DNA of 64,000 bases. It comes from Gammaproteobacteria bacterium (lineage in GTDB: Bacteria; Pseudomonadota; Gammaproteobacteria; Steroidobacterales; Steroidobacteraceae). The stretch covers positions 186,001 through 250,000 of the forward strand of contig CANIOW010000001.1 of assembly GCA_947469285.1 (NCBI GenBank), written 5' to 3'. The translations under genes and the position numbers were made by a program. Below are positions 17,386 to 25,521 of the stretch, piece by piece; position 1 is the stretch's first letter, and every line of letters begins with the position of its first letter. A model generated the notes under the pieces. The model was given only the letters and a program-made list of their open reading frames with translations. It ran no database searches and was not told the origin of the DNA.

Positions 17386-17400
17386 GGGTCGAAGTCGGCT

Positions 17401-17964
17401 TCAGATCTTCCCGACCAGGTCGAGCGAAGGCGCCAAGGTCGTGGCACCTGGCGTCCACTTCGCCGGGCAGACCTCGCCGGGGTGGGCCGCCACGTATTGC
17501 GCGGCCTGTACCTTGCGCAGCAGTTCAGTGGCGTCGCGACCGATGCCGTTGTCGTGAATCTCGCACAGCTTGATGATGCCTTCAGGGTTGATGACAAAAG
17601 TGCCGCGCAGCGCCAGCCCTTCTTCTTCGATCATGACTTCGAAATTGCGGGCGAGGCGGCCGGTCGGATCGCCGACGAGCGGATAGGTGACCTTGCCGAT
17701 GGTGTCTGAAGTGTCGTGCCAGGCCTTGTGGGCGAAGTGCGTGTCGGTGCTAACCCCGTAGACCTCGACGCCCAGGGCGCGGAAGGTGGCGTAGTGGTCG
17801 GCCAGATCGCCAAGCTCGGTCGGGCAGACAAAGGTGAAGTCAGCGGGGTAGAACATCACCACCGACCACTGGCCTTGCAGGTTGGCCTCGGTGAGGGGAA
17901 TAAACTTGCCGTTCTGGTACGCGGTGGCCTTGAACGGTTTGACGGGGGTGTTGATCAGCGACAT
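17401..17964 (-). CDS. ahpC: Alkyl hydroperoxide reductase subunit C (2-Cys peroxiredoxin)
   Basis: Reduces hydrogen peroxide and organic peroxides. It has 187 residues, exactly the enterobacterial AhpC length. The peroxidatic Cys is in [16 protein letters not shown], the resolving Cys in [10 protein letters not shown], and the GGLG-type loop and YF-tail region are present. ATG at 17964 has GAGGAA upstream. It is the first gene of ahpC-ahpF, with an OxyR-type site about 90 bases upstream. Confidence 0.98.
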   Translation of the reverse strand: MSLINTPVKPFKATAYQNGKFIPLTEANLQGQWSVVMFYPADFTFVCPTELGDLADHYATFRALGVEVYGVSTDTHFAHKAWHDTSDTIGKVTYPLVGDPTGRLARNFEVMIEEEGLALRGTFVINPEGIIKLCEIHDNGIGRDATELLRKVQAAQYVAAHPGEVCPAKWTPGATTLAPSLDLVGKI

Positions 17965-18053
17965 GGTCGGGTTCCTCAAATTGGGCAGGGGGGTCAGCAA
18001 GTGATGCTGGATTCGACGGGTTTGATATTGGATATTTCTATCAAAAACATCTA

Positions 18054-18090
18054 ATCGATTGTTTTCATGTATCCGATAGCCGCTTCCTAT
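18054..18090. promoter_or_regulatory. OxyR-type operator upstream of ahpC
   Basis: Four tetranucleotides are spaced exactly 7 bases apart: ATCG (18054), TCAT (18065), ATAG (18076) and CTAT (18087). OxyR sites have the form ATAG-N7-CTAT-N7-ATAG-N7-CTAT; read on either strand 13 of 16 defined bases match, with one half-site pair perfect. It lies between ahpC and tadA, 90 bases upstream of the ahpC ATG, the expected place for peroxide activation. Confidence 0.65.
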
Positions 18091-18117
18091 CGCCCGCCAA
18101 ACCGCGACAATGGCGCT

Positions 18118-18594
18118 ATGCACACGGCCGATACCCCTGACCAGCATTGGATGCGCCACGCGCTCGCTGCCGCTCGTGAGGCGGCGGCGGCGGGTGAAGT
18201 GCCGGTGGGTGCGGTGCTGGTACGCCAGGGCGAGCTGCTGGCGGTGGCGGGCAATGCGCCCATCACGCTGCACGACCCGACGGCGCACGCCGAAGTGCGT
18301 GTGTTGCGCGCGGCGGCGCAGCGCTTGCAGAACTATCGGCTGGGTGGCACCACGCTCTACGTGACGCTGGAGCCGTGCGCCATGTGCGCGGCGGCACTGC
18401 TGCATGCGCGGGTGGAACGGGTGGTGTTTGGGGCCTGGGACCCGCGGGCCGGAGCGGTGGGCAGCCGACTGAACTTGTTCCAGCTACCGGGCCAGCATCA
18501 CCCCATCGATTTCATCGGTGGCGTGTTGGCTGACGATTGTGGCGCCATGCTCAACGCGTTTTTTGCCGCCCGGCGGAACGTTCCGAACGCCTGA
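18118..18594 (+). CDS. tadA: tRNA(Arg) adenosine(34) deaminase
   Basis: Makes inosine at the wobble base of tRNA-Arg(ACG). The 158-residue protein has the cytidine-deaminase zinc motifs HAEVR (catalytic His and Glu) and PCAMC, with the expected spacing and the typical WDPRAGAVGS segment. The ATG at 18118 is preferred to an in-frame ATG at 18067, which lies inside the OxyR-type site. Its 3' end overlaps the convergent mltF by 44 bases. tadA beside mltF is a common gammaproteobacterial arrangement. Confidence 0.95.
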   Translation: MHTADTPDQHWMRHALAAAREAAAAGEVPVGAVLVRQGELLAVAGNAPITLHDPTAHAEVRVLRAAAQRLQNYRLGGTTLYVTLEPCAMCAAALLHARVERVVFGAWDPRAGAVGSRLNLFQLPGQHHPIDFIGGVLADDCGAMLNAFFAARRNVPNA

Positions 18595-20026
18595 TGGCGC
18601 CACTGGTATCGATTGCTGGCGAAGCCTCTGCCAGCGCCTGGGGGTCGGGCGCAACCCACTCCAAGATATCCAGATAAGCACGCACGTTGTCGACAAAGCG
18701 GACCGTCTCGTAGCCGCGTGCGTAACCATACTTGGTGTTCAGGAAACTGCTTTCAGTGGCGAGCAAAGGCAGTGCCGCGCGCACGTCTAGCCAGCGGTCT
18801 GCACTGCGACCATGCTGTTGCGCCAGCACGCGGGCATCCTCAAGGTGCCCAAAACCAATGTTGTACGCCGCCAGTGCGAACCAGGTGCGATCCGGCTCTG
18901 GAATGCGCGCGGGGATCATCGAACGCACCTCGAGGAAATAGCGCGCGCCCCCCAAGATGCTTTGTTGCGCATCACCGCGGTCCTTCACGCCCATGCGGCT
19001 GGCGGTATCTTCCTGCAGCATCATCATGCCGCGCACGCCTGTCTTAGAGACGGCCGCCGGGTCCCACTTCGATTCCTGATAACCGATGGCGGCGATGAGC
19101 CGCCAATCCAGGCCTGTGGCCGTGCCTGCCTGTTGAAAAATTACGCGATAAAGCGGCAGGCGCTCGTCAACATGGCCAATAAAATTGCGCGCACCGACAT
19201 AGTCCAGTCGTTCCGGGTCGGCGTAATGCGGCGCCAGCCACTGCGGGAGCTCGGGCGCCAAAGCCTTGAAGAACGCCTCGACGCGCGCAATGAGTGCCGG
19301 TTCATACCGCGGCAGCCACCAGGCGAGATGCGCTTTTTCGCGCAGTTCAAACGCAATGGTCAGTTCCGGGTGGAAATTTCGCGCCAGCTGGTATTCGTGT
19401 TCGTTGGCCACTGTGGCGTCGATCTTGCCGGTGGAGACACGGTCCAGCAAATCCAGTACATACACATCCGTGCTTTCTTTCCACCGCGCCGGACGGGCAC
19501 CTTGCAGCGCTATGCCGACGGCTTTACGCAGCGCGGCGGCCTGAGCGCTGCCTGCCACGACTTCAACGCGCAGTGTGCGCAGGCCGCTGATACGGCGTGG
19601 ACGCGGTCCCTGCGGGCGCACGATGACGTATTGCCGCGCATCCATGTAGGAAGGGCCCCACACCAGCTGTTTTTCGGGACGCGGACTGATGGCCAGGCCA
19701 GCCGCTGCCAGATGGGCGCGGTTGCTCTTCACTTCGGCGGCAAGCTTGTCCGGTGTGTTGAGCACGGTGAGTTTCAGGCGCACTCCCAATGCGCGTGCAA
19801 ACCGCTCTGCCAAGGCATATTCCGGGCCATCGGGTCCGTTAACCCCCTGCCAGTAAGCGATGGGGCTGTTGCGCGTGGCCACGCGCAGCTCCCCTTGCAG
19901 CTGGATCTGCTCGAGCACGGGTGGCGTTTCACTGCAGGTGCCGAGCAAGAACGTGGCTAGCAGCCCGGCCAGCACCCGCATCACCGACAGTACGACGTGG
20001 CGCCAAGGGGCAGTAGCAGTGGGCAA
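18551..20026 (-). CDS. mltF: Membrane-bound lytic murein transglycosylase F
   Basis: Cleaves peptidoglycan at the outer-membrane inner face. The 491 residues show an N-terminal export signal with a lipobox-like LLGTC near residue 30, a periplasmic solute-binding (SBP_bac_3-like) regulatory domain (about 40-275) and a C-terminal SLT domain. The catalytic Glu is in IGYQESKWDP, followed by TGVRGMMMLQEDTA and the AAYNIGFGHLEDA motif. A shorter start at 19981 is possible, just before the hydrophobic segment. The last 44 bases overlap tadA on the opposite strand. Confidence 0.93.
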   Translation of the reverse strand: MPTATAPWRHVVLSVMRVLAGLLATFLLGTCSETPPVLEQIQLQGELRVATRNSPIAYWQGVNGPDGPEYALAERFARALGVRLKLTVLNTPDKLAAEVKSNRAHLAAAGLAISPRPEKQLVWGPSYMDARQYVIVRPQGPRPRRISGLRTLRVEVVAGSAQAAALRKAVGIALQGARPARWKESTDVYVLDLLDRVSTGKIDATVANEHEYQLARNFHPELTIAFELREKAHLAWWLPRYEPALIARVEAFFKALAPELPQWLAPHYADPERLDYVGARNFIGHVDERLPLYRVIFQQAGTATGLDWRLIAAIGYQESKWDPAAVSKTGVRGMMMLQEDTASRMGVKDRGDAQQSILGGARYFLEVRSMIPARIPEPDRTWFALAAYNIGFGHLEDARVLAQQHGRSADRWLDVRAALPLLATESSFLNTKYGYARGYETVRFVDNVRAYLDILEWVAPDPQALAEASPAIDTSGAIRRSERSAGRQKTR

Positions 20027-20098
20027 CAGGGGGCACTCCTACCCGGGCAGACGGTGTTAGAATACCCGTTCCCCGCCGCTAGGCGTGGGCCACTCGGC

Positions 20099-20188
<90 letters not shown>

Positions 20189-20316
20189 CTCCCTTGCTGG
20201 GGGGCTTGCTACCGCGGTATTGCTGGCGTCTTCAGCTACCGCTCTAGCCGCCGTGGCATCCTCTCCAGAAGCGCTGCAGGGCTACCCCGTCTGGTGGTGC
20301 TAGCATCGCGGGCAGC

Positions 20317-21135
20317 ATGAACGCCCACTCCCCTGCACCTCGCCAGCCCACCTGGTTCATCCCCCACGGCGGTGGGCCCTGTTTCTTCATGGACTGGGAT
20401 CCGCCCATGATTTGGGACCGCATGGCGGCCTTTCTCAAGGGCATTGCGGCCACCTTGCCGGAGCGACCACGCGCGCTGCTGTTAGTGTCGGCGCACTGGT
20501 TGGAGCCCAGCTGTCAGGTCACGGGCGGCGCGCAGCCGCCGCTCATCTACGACTACCAGGGCTTTCCGCCGCACACCTATCAGCTGCAGTATCCAGCGCC
20601 GGGTAATCCGGCACTGGCCCAGCGCGTGGCAGGGTTGCTCGAGGCGGCAGGCATTCCCGCGCACATGGCTTTGGAGCGTGGCTTCGACCACGGAGTGTTC
20701 ATTCCGTTGCTGCTGATGTTTCCCGCGGCGGACATTCCGGTAGTGCAGCTGTCGCTGCTCAACAGCCTAGACCCGGGGGCGCATTTAGCCATGGGGAAAG
20801 CCCTGGCGCCGCTGCGCGATGAAGGCGTGTTGATCATCGGCAGTGGCATGAGCTTTCACAACATGCGCGCCTATGGGGATGCGCGCTTTGGCCCGGTGTC
20901 GGAGCAGTTTGATGCTTGGCTGACGGCGACCGTGGAGTCAGTCCCTAACCTGCGTGAAGTGGCGTTGACGCACTGGGCACAGGCCCCGGCGGCGCGCCTG
21001 TCGCACCCTCCGCGGGCTGAAGAACATTTGCTGCCGTTGATGGTGGCAGTCGGTGCTGCTGGCGACGCTGCCGGACAGCGGGTCTATGCGGACCAGGTGA
21101 TGACCGCTGCCTTGTCGGGGTTTCGTTTCGGATGA
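20317..21135 (+). CDS. DODA-type extradiol dioxygenase (LigB superfamily)
   Basis: A 272-residue class III ring-opening dioxygenase of the YgiD/4,5-DOPA dioxygenase type. Metal-site residues are seen in FIPHGGGPCFF, SAHWLE and GFDHGVFIPL, and the late EEHLLPLMVA supplies the last conserved His. Members act on catecholic compounds; the natural substrate is usually not known. Sixteen bases before a DASS-type transporter, with which it likely forms an operon. Confidence 0.88.
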   Translation: MNAHSPAPRQPTWFIPHGGGPCFFMDWDPPMIWDRMAAFLKGIAATLPERPRALLLVSAHWLEPSCQVTGGAQPPLIYDYQGFPPHTYQLQYPAPGNPALAQRVAGLLEAAGIPAHMALERGFDHGVFIPLLLMFPAADIPVVQLSLLNSLDPGAHLAMGKALAPLRDEGVLIIGSGMSFHNMRAYGDARFGPVSEQFDAWLTATVESVPNLREVALTHWAQAPAARLSHPPRAEEHLLPLMVAVGAAGDAAGQRVYADQVMTAALSGFRFG

Positions 21136-21151
21136 ACGGGGACAGAGCGCT

Positions 21152-22600
21152 ATGAATCCACTGTCTGTTCGTCGTGGTGGTTTGGCGGTGGGCGCCGCGG
21201 CTTTTTGCGTGACGCTGGTCGGTCTGCCACCCGCAGGGCTGAGCCTCGCGGCCTGGCACACTGCTGGCATCGCGGTGCTCATGTCGGTGTGGTGGGCGAC
21301 CGAGGCTACCGACATCGCGGTCACCTCCTTGCTACCTATCGTGCTGTTTCCGGTGTTGGGTATTGCCGAGATCGAAGTGGCCACGCGCCCGTATGGCGGC
21401 GCCTTGGTGTTTCTGTTTCTCGGTGGATTTCTCATCGCGCTGGCCATGGAGCGCTGCGGTCTGCATCGACGGCTAGCGCTGGCAGTCATTCAGCGCGCAG
21501 GCGCTGGTCCGCAGCGGCTGGTACTGGGCTTCATGCTGGCCACGGGTCTGGTGAGTATGTGGATCAGCAACAGCGCCACCACCATGATGATGTTGCCGAT
21601 CGCCACCTCGGTGGCGGGTTTGTTGCTGGGTGATGCCGGTGTTGTGGGTTCCGAACGCGACCGGCGGCATTTTGCCAGCTGTCTCATGCTGGGCGTGGCC
21701 TATGCGGCGAGTATTGGTGGTGTTGGCACCCTCATTGGGACCGCCACGAATGTGGTGATGGCTAACTTGCTGCGCGGCGCGCCGTTCTTTGTCGAGGTGG
21801 GTTTCGCGCAGTGGATGCTGGTGGGTGTGCCCTTCGTGGTGGTGATGTTGCCGCTGTCATGGTGGGTGCTCACCCGCATTGCTTATCCCTTCGCATTGCA
21901 AGATGCAGGCGCGGGTGCCGCGCAGGTGCGGCGTGCGCGAGCTGAGCTCGGGCCGGTCACGGCAGCCGAGCAGCGCGTGGCGCTGGTGGCGGTGCTGGTG
22001 GCTCTGGCCTGGGTGCTGCGTGGCTTTTTCAAGGACGCGGTGCCGGGCGCTTCGGATGCCGGGATCGCCATGACCGGTGCGTTGGCGCTGTTCCTGCTGC
22101 CGGCCGGTGGCGCGGCACGGGGAACCTTGATGGATTGGCAGGGCGCTAGCAAATTACCCTGGGGCATTGCGATGCTGCTCGGCGGCGGATTGGCTTTGGC
22201 CGATGCCATGGGCACCAGTGGCTTGGCCGCGTGGATTAGTGCGCAGCTAGCGGGTTTTGGTAGCTGGCCGCTGTGGATGCTGTTGGCGCTGATCGTGTCG
22301 GTCATCATTGCGGTGACTGAACTGACCACCAATGCGGCGGTGGTCTCGGCGTTTGGTCCGGTGGTGGGGGCCTTGGCGGTGGGGCTGGGCATGAACCCGG
22401 TGTGGCTGGTGGCGCCGGTGGGTATTGCCGCCAGCTGCGCCTTCATGCTGCCGGTGTCCACTCCACCGAATGCGATTGTGTTTGGTACCGGCTATGTCAC
22501 CGTGCCGCAGCTGATGCGCGCAGGCCTGTGGCTGAACCTGATTGCGGTGCCCTTGGTGACTTTGCTCGGGCTGTTTTGGGTGCCGCGCGTCTTCCCTTGA
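21152..22600 (+). CDS. DASS/SLC13-family anion:Na+ symporter
   Basis: A 482-residue polytopic inner-membrane protein of the divalent anion:sodium symporter family. The first signature is MWISNSATTMMMLP (Ser-Asn-Thr motif) and the second repeat has TELTTNAAVVSAFGP, followed by LPVSTPPNAIVFGTGYV. Such proteins take up C4-dicarboxylates or related anions with sodium. It follows the DODA-type dioxygenase closely, so it might import a substrate of that pathway (inference). Confidence 0.88.
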   Translation: MNPLSVRRGGLAVGAAAFCVTLVGLPPAGLSLAAWHTAGIAVLMSVWWATEATDIAVTSLLPIVLFPVLGIAEIEVATRPYGGALVFLFLGGFLIALAMERCGLHRRLALAVIQRAGAGPQRLVLGFMLATGLVSMWISNSATTMMMLPIATSVAGLLLGDAGVVGSERDRRHFASCLMLGVAYAASIGGVGTLIGTATNVVMANLLRGAPFFVEVGFAQWMLVGVPFVVVMLPLSWWVLTRIAYPFALQDAGAGAAQVRRARAELGPVTAAEQRVALVAVLVALAWVLRGFFKDAVPGASDAGIAMTGALALFLLPAGGAARGTLMDWQGASKLPWGIAMLLGGGLALADAMGTSGLAAWISAQLAGFGSWPLWMLLALIVSVIIAVTELTTNAAVVSAFGPVVGALAVGLGMNPVWLVAPVGIAASCAFMLPVSTPPNAIVFGTGYVTVPQLMRAGLWLNLIAVPLVTLLGLFWVPRVFP

Positions 22601-22619
22601 ACGGCTGCAGCTGCCGCCT

Positions 22620-23762
22620 TCAGGTCACCAAACAGCTGGCGTCAAGATCGCTGATCCGTGTGGTGCCCGTGAGCGCCATGGCCACGCGCAATTCCGCTTC
22701 GATGAGCTGTAGCAGGTGCGCGACACCCGCCTGACCACCACCGGCCAGTGCGTAGACCCAAGCGCGGCCGAGTAAAACGCCTTTGGCACCGAGCGCCAGC
22801 ATACGCAGCACATCGAGTCCCGAGCGCACCCCGCCATCGGCCAGCACCGTCAGCTGATCGCCCACGGCGGCGGCAATGGCAGGCAGTGCACGCGCCACGG
22901 ACGGCACGCCGTCGAGCTGTCGTCCGCCGTGGTTGGAGACCACGATGCCCTCGATGCCGAGCGCCGCCGCATGACGCGCATCTTCCACATCGAGGATGCC
23001 TTTGAGCACGATGGGACCTGGCCACTGGCTGCGCAGAAAGGCGAGGTCGTCCCAAGTGACGCTGGGGTCAAAATTGTCACCGAGCCACGCAAAAAAATCG
23101 TCCAGCCCCGCGGTGCGCCCGAGCATGGCGGCGATATTGCCCAGCTGTAGTGGCTGGCCGCGGATGGCCACGTCCCAAGCCCAGCGTGGCCGGGCCAGCA
23201 CCTGCACCGCCCGACGCAGTCGGCGCTGGGTGGCCGTGCCCCCGGTGGAGCCGGCGCGGACATCGCGGTAGCGCGTGCCGGTCACCGGTAGGTCGACGGT
23301 CACGAACAGCACCGGGGACCCGGCCGCGGTGGCGTGGTCGAGCAGGTGTCGCAGGCAGGCGCGGTCGCGTGGCACGTAGAGCTGAAACCACGGTGGGCTG
23401 CGCACGGCGTTGGCGACCTCGGCGAGGCTGCACAGGGATACAGTCGACAGGCACAGCGGGACACCGGCGGCAGCGGCGGCCTGCGCGGCCTGCACTTCGC
23501 CGCGGCGCGCGGTCATCCCGGCCAGACCAACCGGCCCTAAAATCACTGGCAGAGACAGCGGCTGACCGAACAGTGTGGTGGTGGTGTCGAGCTTGGAAAC
23601 ATCGCGCAGCACGCGTTGGCGCAAGGCCACTTGCTGCAGGTCAGCGGTGTTGGCGCGCAGCGTCTGTTCGGTGTAGGCGCCGCCGTCGATATATTCGAAC
23701 AGAAAATGCGGCAGGCGGCGTTGCGCCAAGGCGCGGTAGTCGGAGGCAGCGGCCGGTTTCAT
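22620..23762 (-). CDS. lldD: FMN-dependent alpha-hydroxy acid dehydrogenase (L-lactate dehydrogenase-like)
   Basis: A 380-residue TIM-barrel flavoprotein. It shows the family start [14 protein letters not shown], the FMN-binding GPVGLAGM, the active-site YVPRD (Tyr), [19 protein letters not shown] (Lys) and the catalytic [13 protein letters not shown] with GGVRSGLDV and [11 protein letters not shown]. It oxidises L-lactate or a related 2-hydroxy acid and feeds electrons to the respiratory chain. Other family members (mandelate or glycolate enzymes) cannot be excluded. No lactate permease or regulator is adjacent. Confidence 0.88.
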   Translation of the reverse strand: MKPAAASDYRALAQRRLPHFLFEYIDGGAYTEQTLRANTADLQQVALRQRVLRDVSKLDTTTTLFGQPLSLPVILGPVGLAGMTARRGEVQAAQAAAAAGVPLCLSTVSLCSLAEVANAVRSPPWFQLYVPRDRACLRHLLDHATAAGSPVLFVTVDLPVTGTRYRDVRAGSTGGTATQRRLRRAVQVLARPRWAWDVAIRGQPLQLGNIAAMLGRTAGLDDFFAWLGDNFDPSVTWDDLAFLRSQWPGPIVLKGILDVEDARHAAALGIEGIVVSNHGGRQLDGVPSVARALPAIAAAVGDQLTVLADGGVRSGLDVLRMLALGAKGVLLGRAWVYALAGGGQAGVAHLLQLIEAELRVAMALTGTTRISDLDASCLVT

Positions 23763-23783
23763 GCCGCGAGTCTAGCGCGCCGT

Positions 23784-25073
23784 TCAGGCGCGACGCCATT
23801 CCACGGTGGCCAGGTGGTCGGTCGGCGTGGGCAGGGTGGTCTCTACGGCGGCAGTCGCTGCCGGGCGCGCGGCCACATAGGCTTCGGTGAAGGCATACGG
23901 GAGGCCGTCGACGCGGCGCTGGGTCACGGCGCGGTGCAAGTCGGGGTACAGCGCCCAGTACTGCGCCGGGTTACCGGCATGGCCTTGCGGACCGAGGATG
24001 CGGTCAAAGCGTGCGCTCAGTGCCGTGGGGGCGAGTTGCTCGAGCAGGTGGTTGATGCCCGCACAGAGCGCCTGTTCGTGGGCGGTGGTGGCCGCGGACA
24101 GGTCTTTAAAGGCGTCGCGGACGGCATCTACCGGCGCCATGAAACGTTGTCCGGGCGTGACCAGCAAACGGGTGAGGGCTTCATCGGTGCTCTCCAACGC
24201 TTCCAGCGGGTTGGGGTTACGCGCCGCCGAGCCGGGGGACAGATCGAGCCGCTCGCTGCGCACACGTTCTTCGCGGAGCTGTTCCATGACGCCAAGGGTG
24301 TATTCACGCAGTAACTGGCCGGCAGCCGCGAGCACCGCAGTTTGGCGCTCCGCTGGAATGCTGGACAAGTCGAGGCCGAGGCCACGTCCGAGTGCCGTCA
24401 GGGCGGTGGTCGGCACGGTTGGGCCGGCCGGAGCAACCGCTGCGGTGCCCTGCAGCAGGGCTGCTGCCTGCAACGCCTGTTGTTCGCGGGTGGGCGGGGG
24501 CGCGGCATTGGCTGGCGGTAGGCGAAAGCCGCTGCTGTCCTCACGGCGCATGGCCCGGCCCGGGTTGAGGGTGGTGGACACGGTGGCTCGCGGCGTGCGG
24601 CCAGCGTCGCTGGCCGGTGGCAGGGCCGCCTCCAGCAGGGTTTGCAGATCCAGCAGTGCGCCGAGATCGTCGTCGGTAGCCTGCGGCAGTGCATTAATGA
24701 GGTGATCGGTGTCCGCGCCGACCAAGTCCGCATCGAGCGAAAAGTTGTTGTCGGCCACCAAGCTGACCAAAGCCACATAGTTGCCAAAGCGCAGGCGGTC
24801 GCCGTGGTGCAGCTTGCGGCTGTTGCCGCGACCAATGGGCTGGGGTTCGCGGTTGATCCAGGTGCCGTTGGAACTGGTATCCATCACCCGCCATTCACCC
24901 GCCAAGTGGGTGAAGGCCGCATGGTAGGCGCTGAGGTAGCGGTGCTCATCCGGCAGCGGCCAGTCGTTGTCAAAGGCACGGCCGAGCCGGCCCCCGTGGA
25001 CCCCCAGCACCAAGGTGGCGGCCTCGCCCAGGTCCGCCGCCTGCGCGCTGACCAACTGTAAGCGCAAGGCCAT
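23784..25073 (-). CDS. FHA-domain protein, type VI secretion TagH-like (orphan)
   Basis: A 429-residue protein. An FHA domain at about 20-105 has the phosphothreonine-binding residues in GRAFDNDWPLPD, SAYHAAF and MDTSSNGTWIN. A poorly conserved Pro/Ala-rich linker follows. The C-terminal third (about 265-400) matches the conserved domain of type VI secretion FHA proteins, with LRALLVTPGQRFMAP-like text here as LLVTPGQRFMAPVDAV and a closing RFDRILGPQ. TagH normally works with the PpkA kinase to gate T6SS assembly. No other T6SS gene lies in the window. ATG at 25073 has GGGAG upstream; an earlier in-frame ATG (25139) lacks one. Confidence 0.75.
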   Translation of the reverse strand: MALRLQLVSAQAADLGEAATLVLGVHGGRLGRAFDNDWPLPDEHRYLSAYHAAFTHLAGEWRVMDTSSNGTWINREPQPIGRGNSRKLHHGDRLRFGNYVALVSLVADNNFSLDADLVGADTDHLINALPQATDDDLGALLDLQTLLEAALPPASDAGRTPRATVSTTLNPGRAMRREDSSGFRLPPANAAPPPTREQQALQAAALLQGTAAVAPAGPTVPTTALTALGRGLGLDLSSIPAERQTAVLAAAGQLLREYTLGVMEQLREERVRSERLDLSPGSAARNPNPLEALESTDEALTRLLVTPGQRFMAPVDAVRDAFKDLSAATTAHEQALCAGINHLLEQLAPTALSARFDRILGPQGHAGNPAQYWALYPDLHRAVTQRRVDGLPYAFTEAYVAARPAATAAVETTLPTPTDHLATVEWRRA

Positions 25074-25164
25074 CAACTGCTCCCGTCGCGCAACGTCACC
25101 CCGGACAGGGGTGGAGGCGTGTAAACTTCGTCTTCCCAAATTACCCTTCCGGCACCGATAAAAG

Positions 25165-25521
25165 ATGGCTGAACGTCACATTTTCAAGGTCATGTTCGTC
25201 CACCAGGGCAAGGTCTACGAGATCTACGCCCGGAAGGTGGGTCAGGGCAGCCTGTTTGGCTTCATAGAAGTCGAACAACTCGTGTTCGGTGAACGCACCA
25301 CCCTCGTGGTCGACCCGGGCGAAGAACGGATTAAAGCGGAGTTTGAGGGGGTGAAACGCACCTACCTGCCGCTGCAGAGCATTTTGCGCATCGACGAGGT
25401 CACAGCGCGTGCTGCTGCCTTGGGGGTGAGCAAAATCTCCTCGCTGGAAGGCGGCAATGTGGCCGCGTTCCCGATGCCCTTCATGCCGCCGGGCAGCCCG
25501 CCTGGCGACCGGAAAAACTGA
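25165..25521 (+). CDS. DUF1820 family protein
   Basis: A 118-residue soluble protein of unknown function found in many gammaproteobacteria. It has the family text HIFKVMFVHQGKVYEIYARKV (split: start and core), GFIEVEQLVFGE and LQSILRIDEV; the last ~25 residues are Pro/Gly-rich. Its stop codon directly abuts the purL ATG, so the two are co-translated from one transcript. Confidence 0.88.
   Translation: MAERHIFKVMFVHQGKVYEIYARKVGQGSLFGFIEVEQLVFGERTTLVVDPGEERIKAEFEGVKRTYLPLQSILRIDEVTARAAALGVSKISSLEGGNVAAFPMPFMPPGSPPGDRKN

Noticed and set aside
18812-19960. 382-codon plus-strand frame opposite mltF
   Set aside because: The opposite strand encodes a well-conserved transglycosylase; no family text is seen in this frame.
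23150-23890. 246-codon plus-strand frame opposite lldD
   Set aside because: Arg-rich shadow of a clear FMN dehydrogenase.
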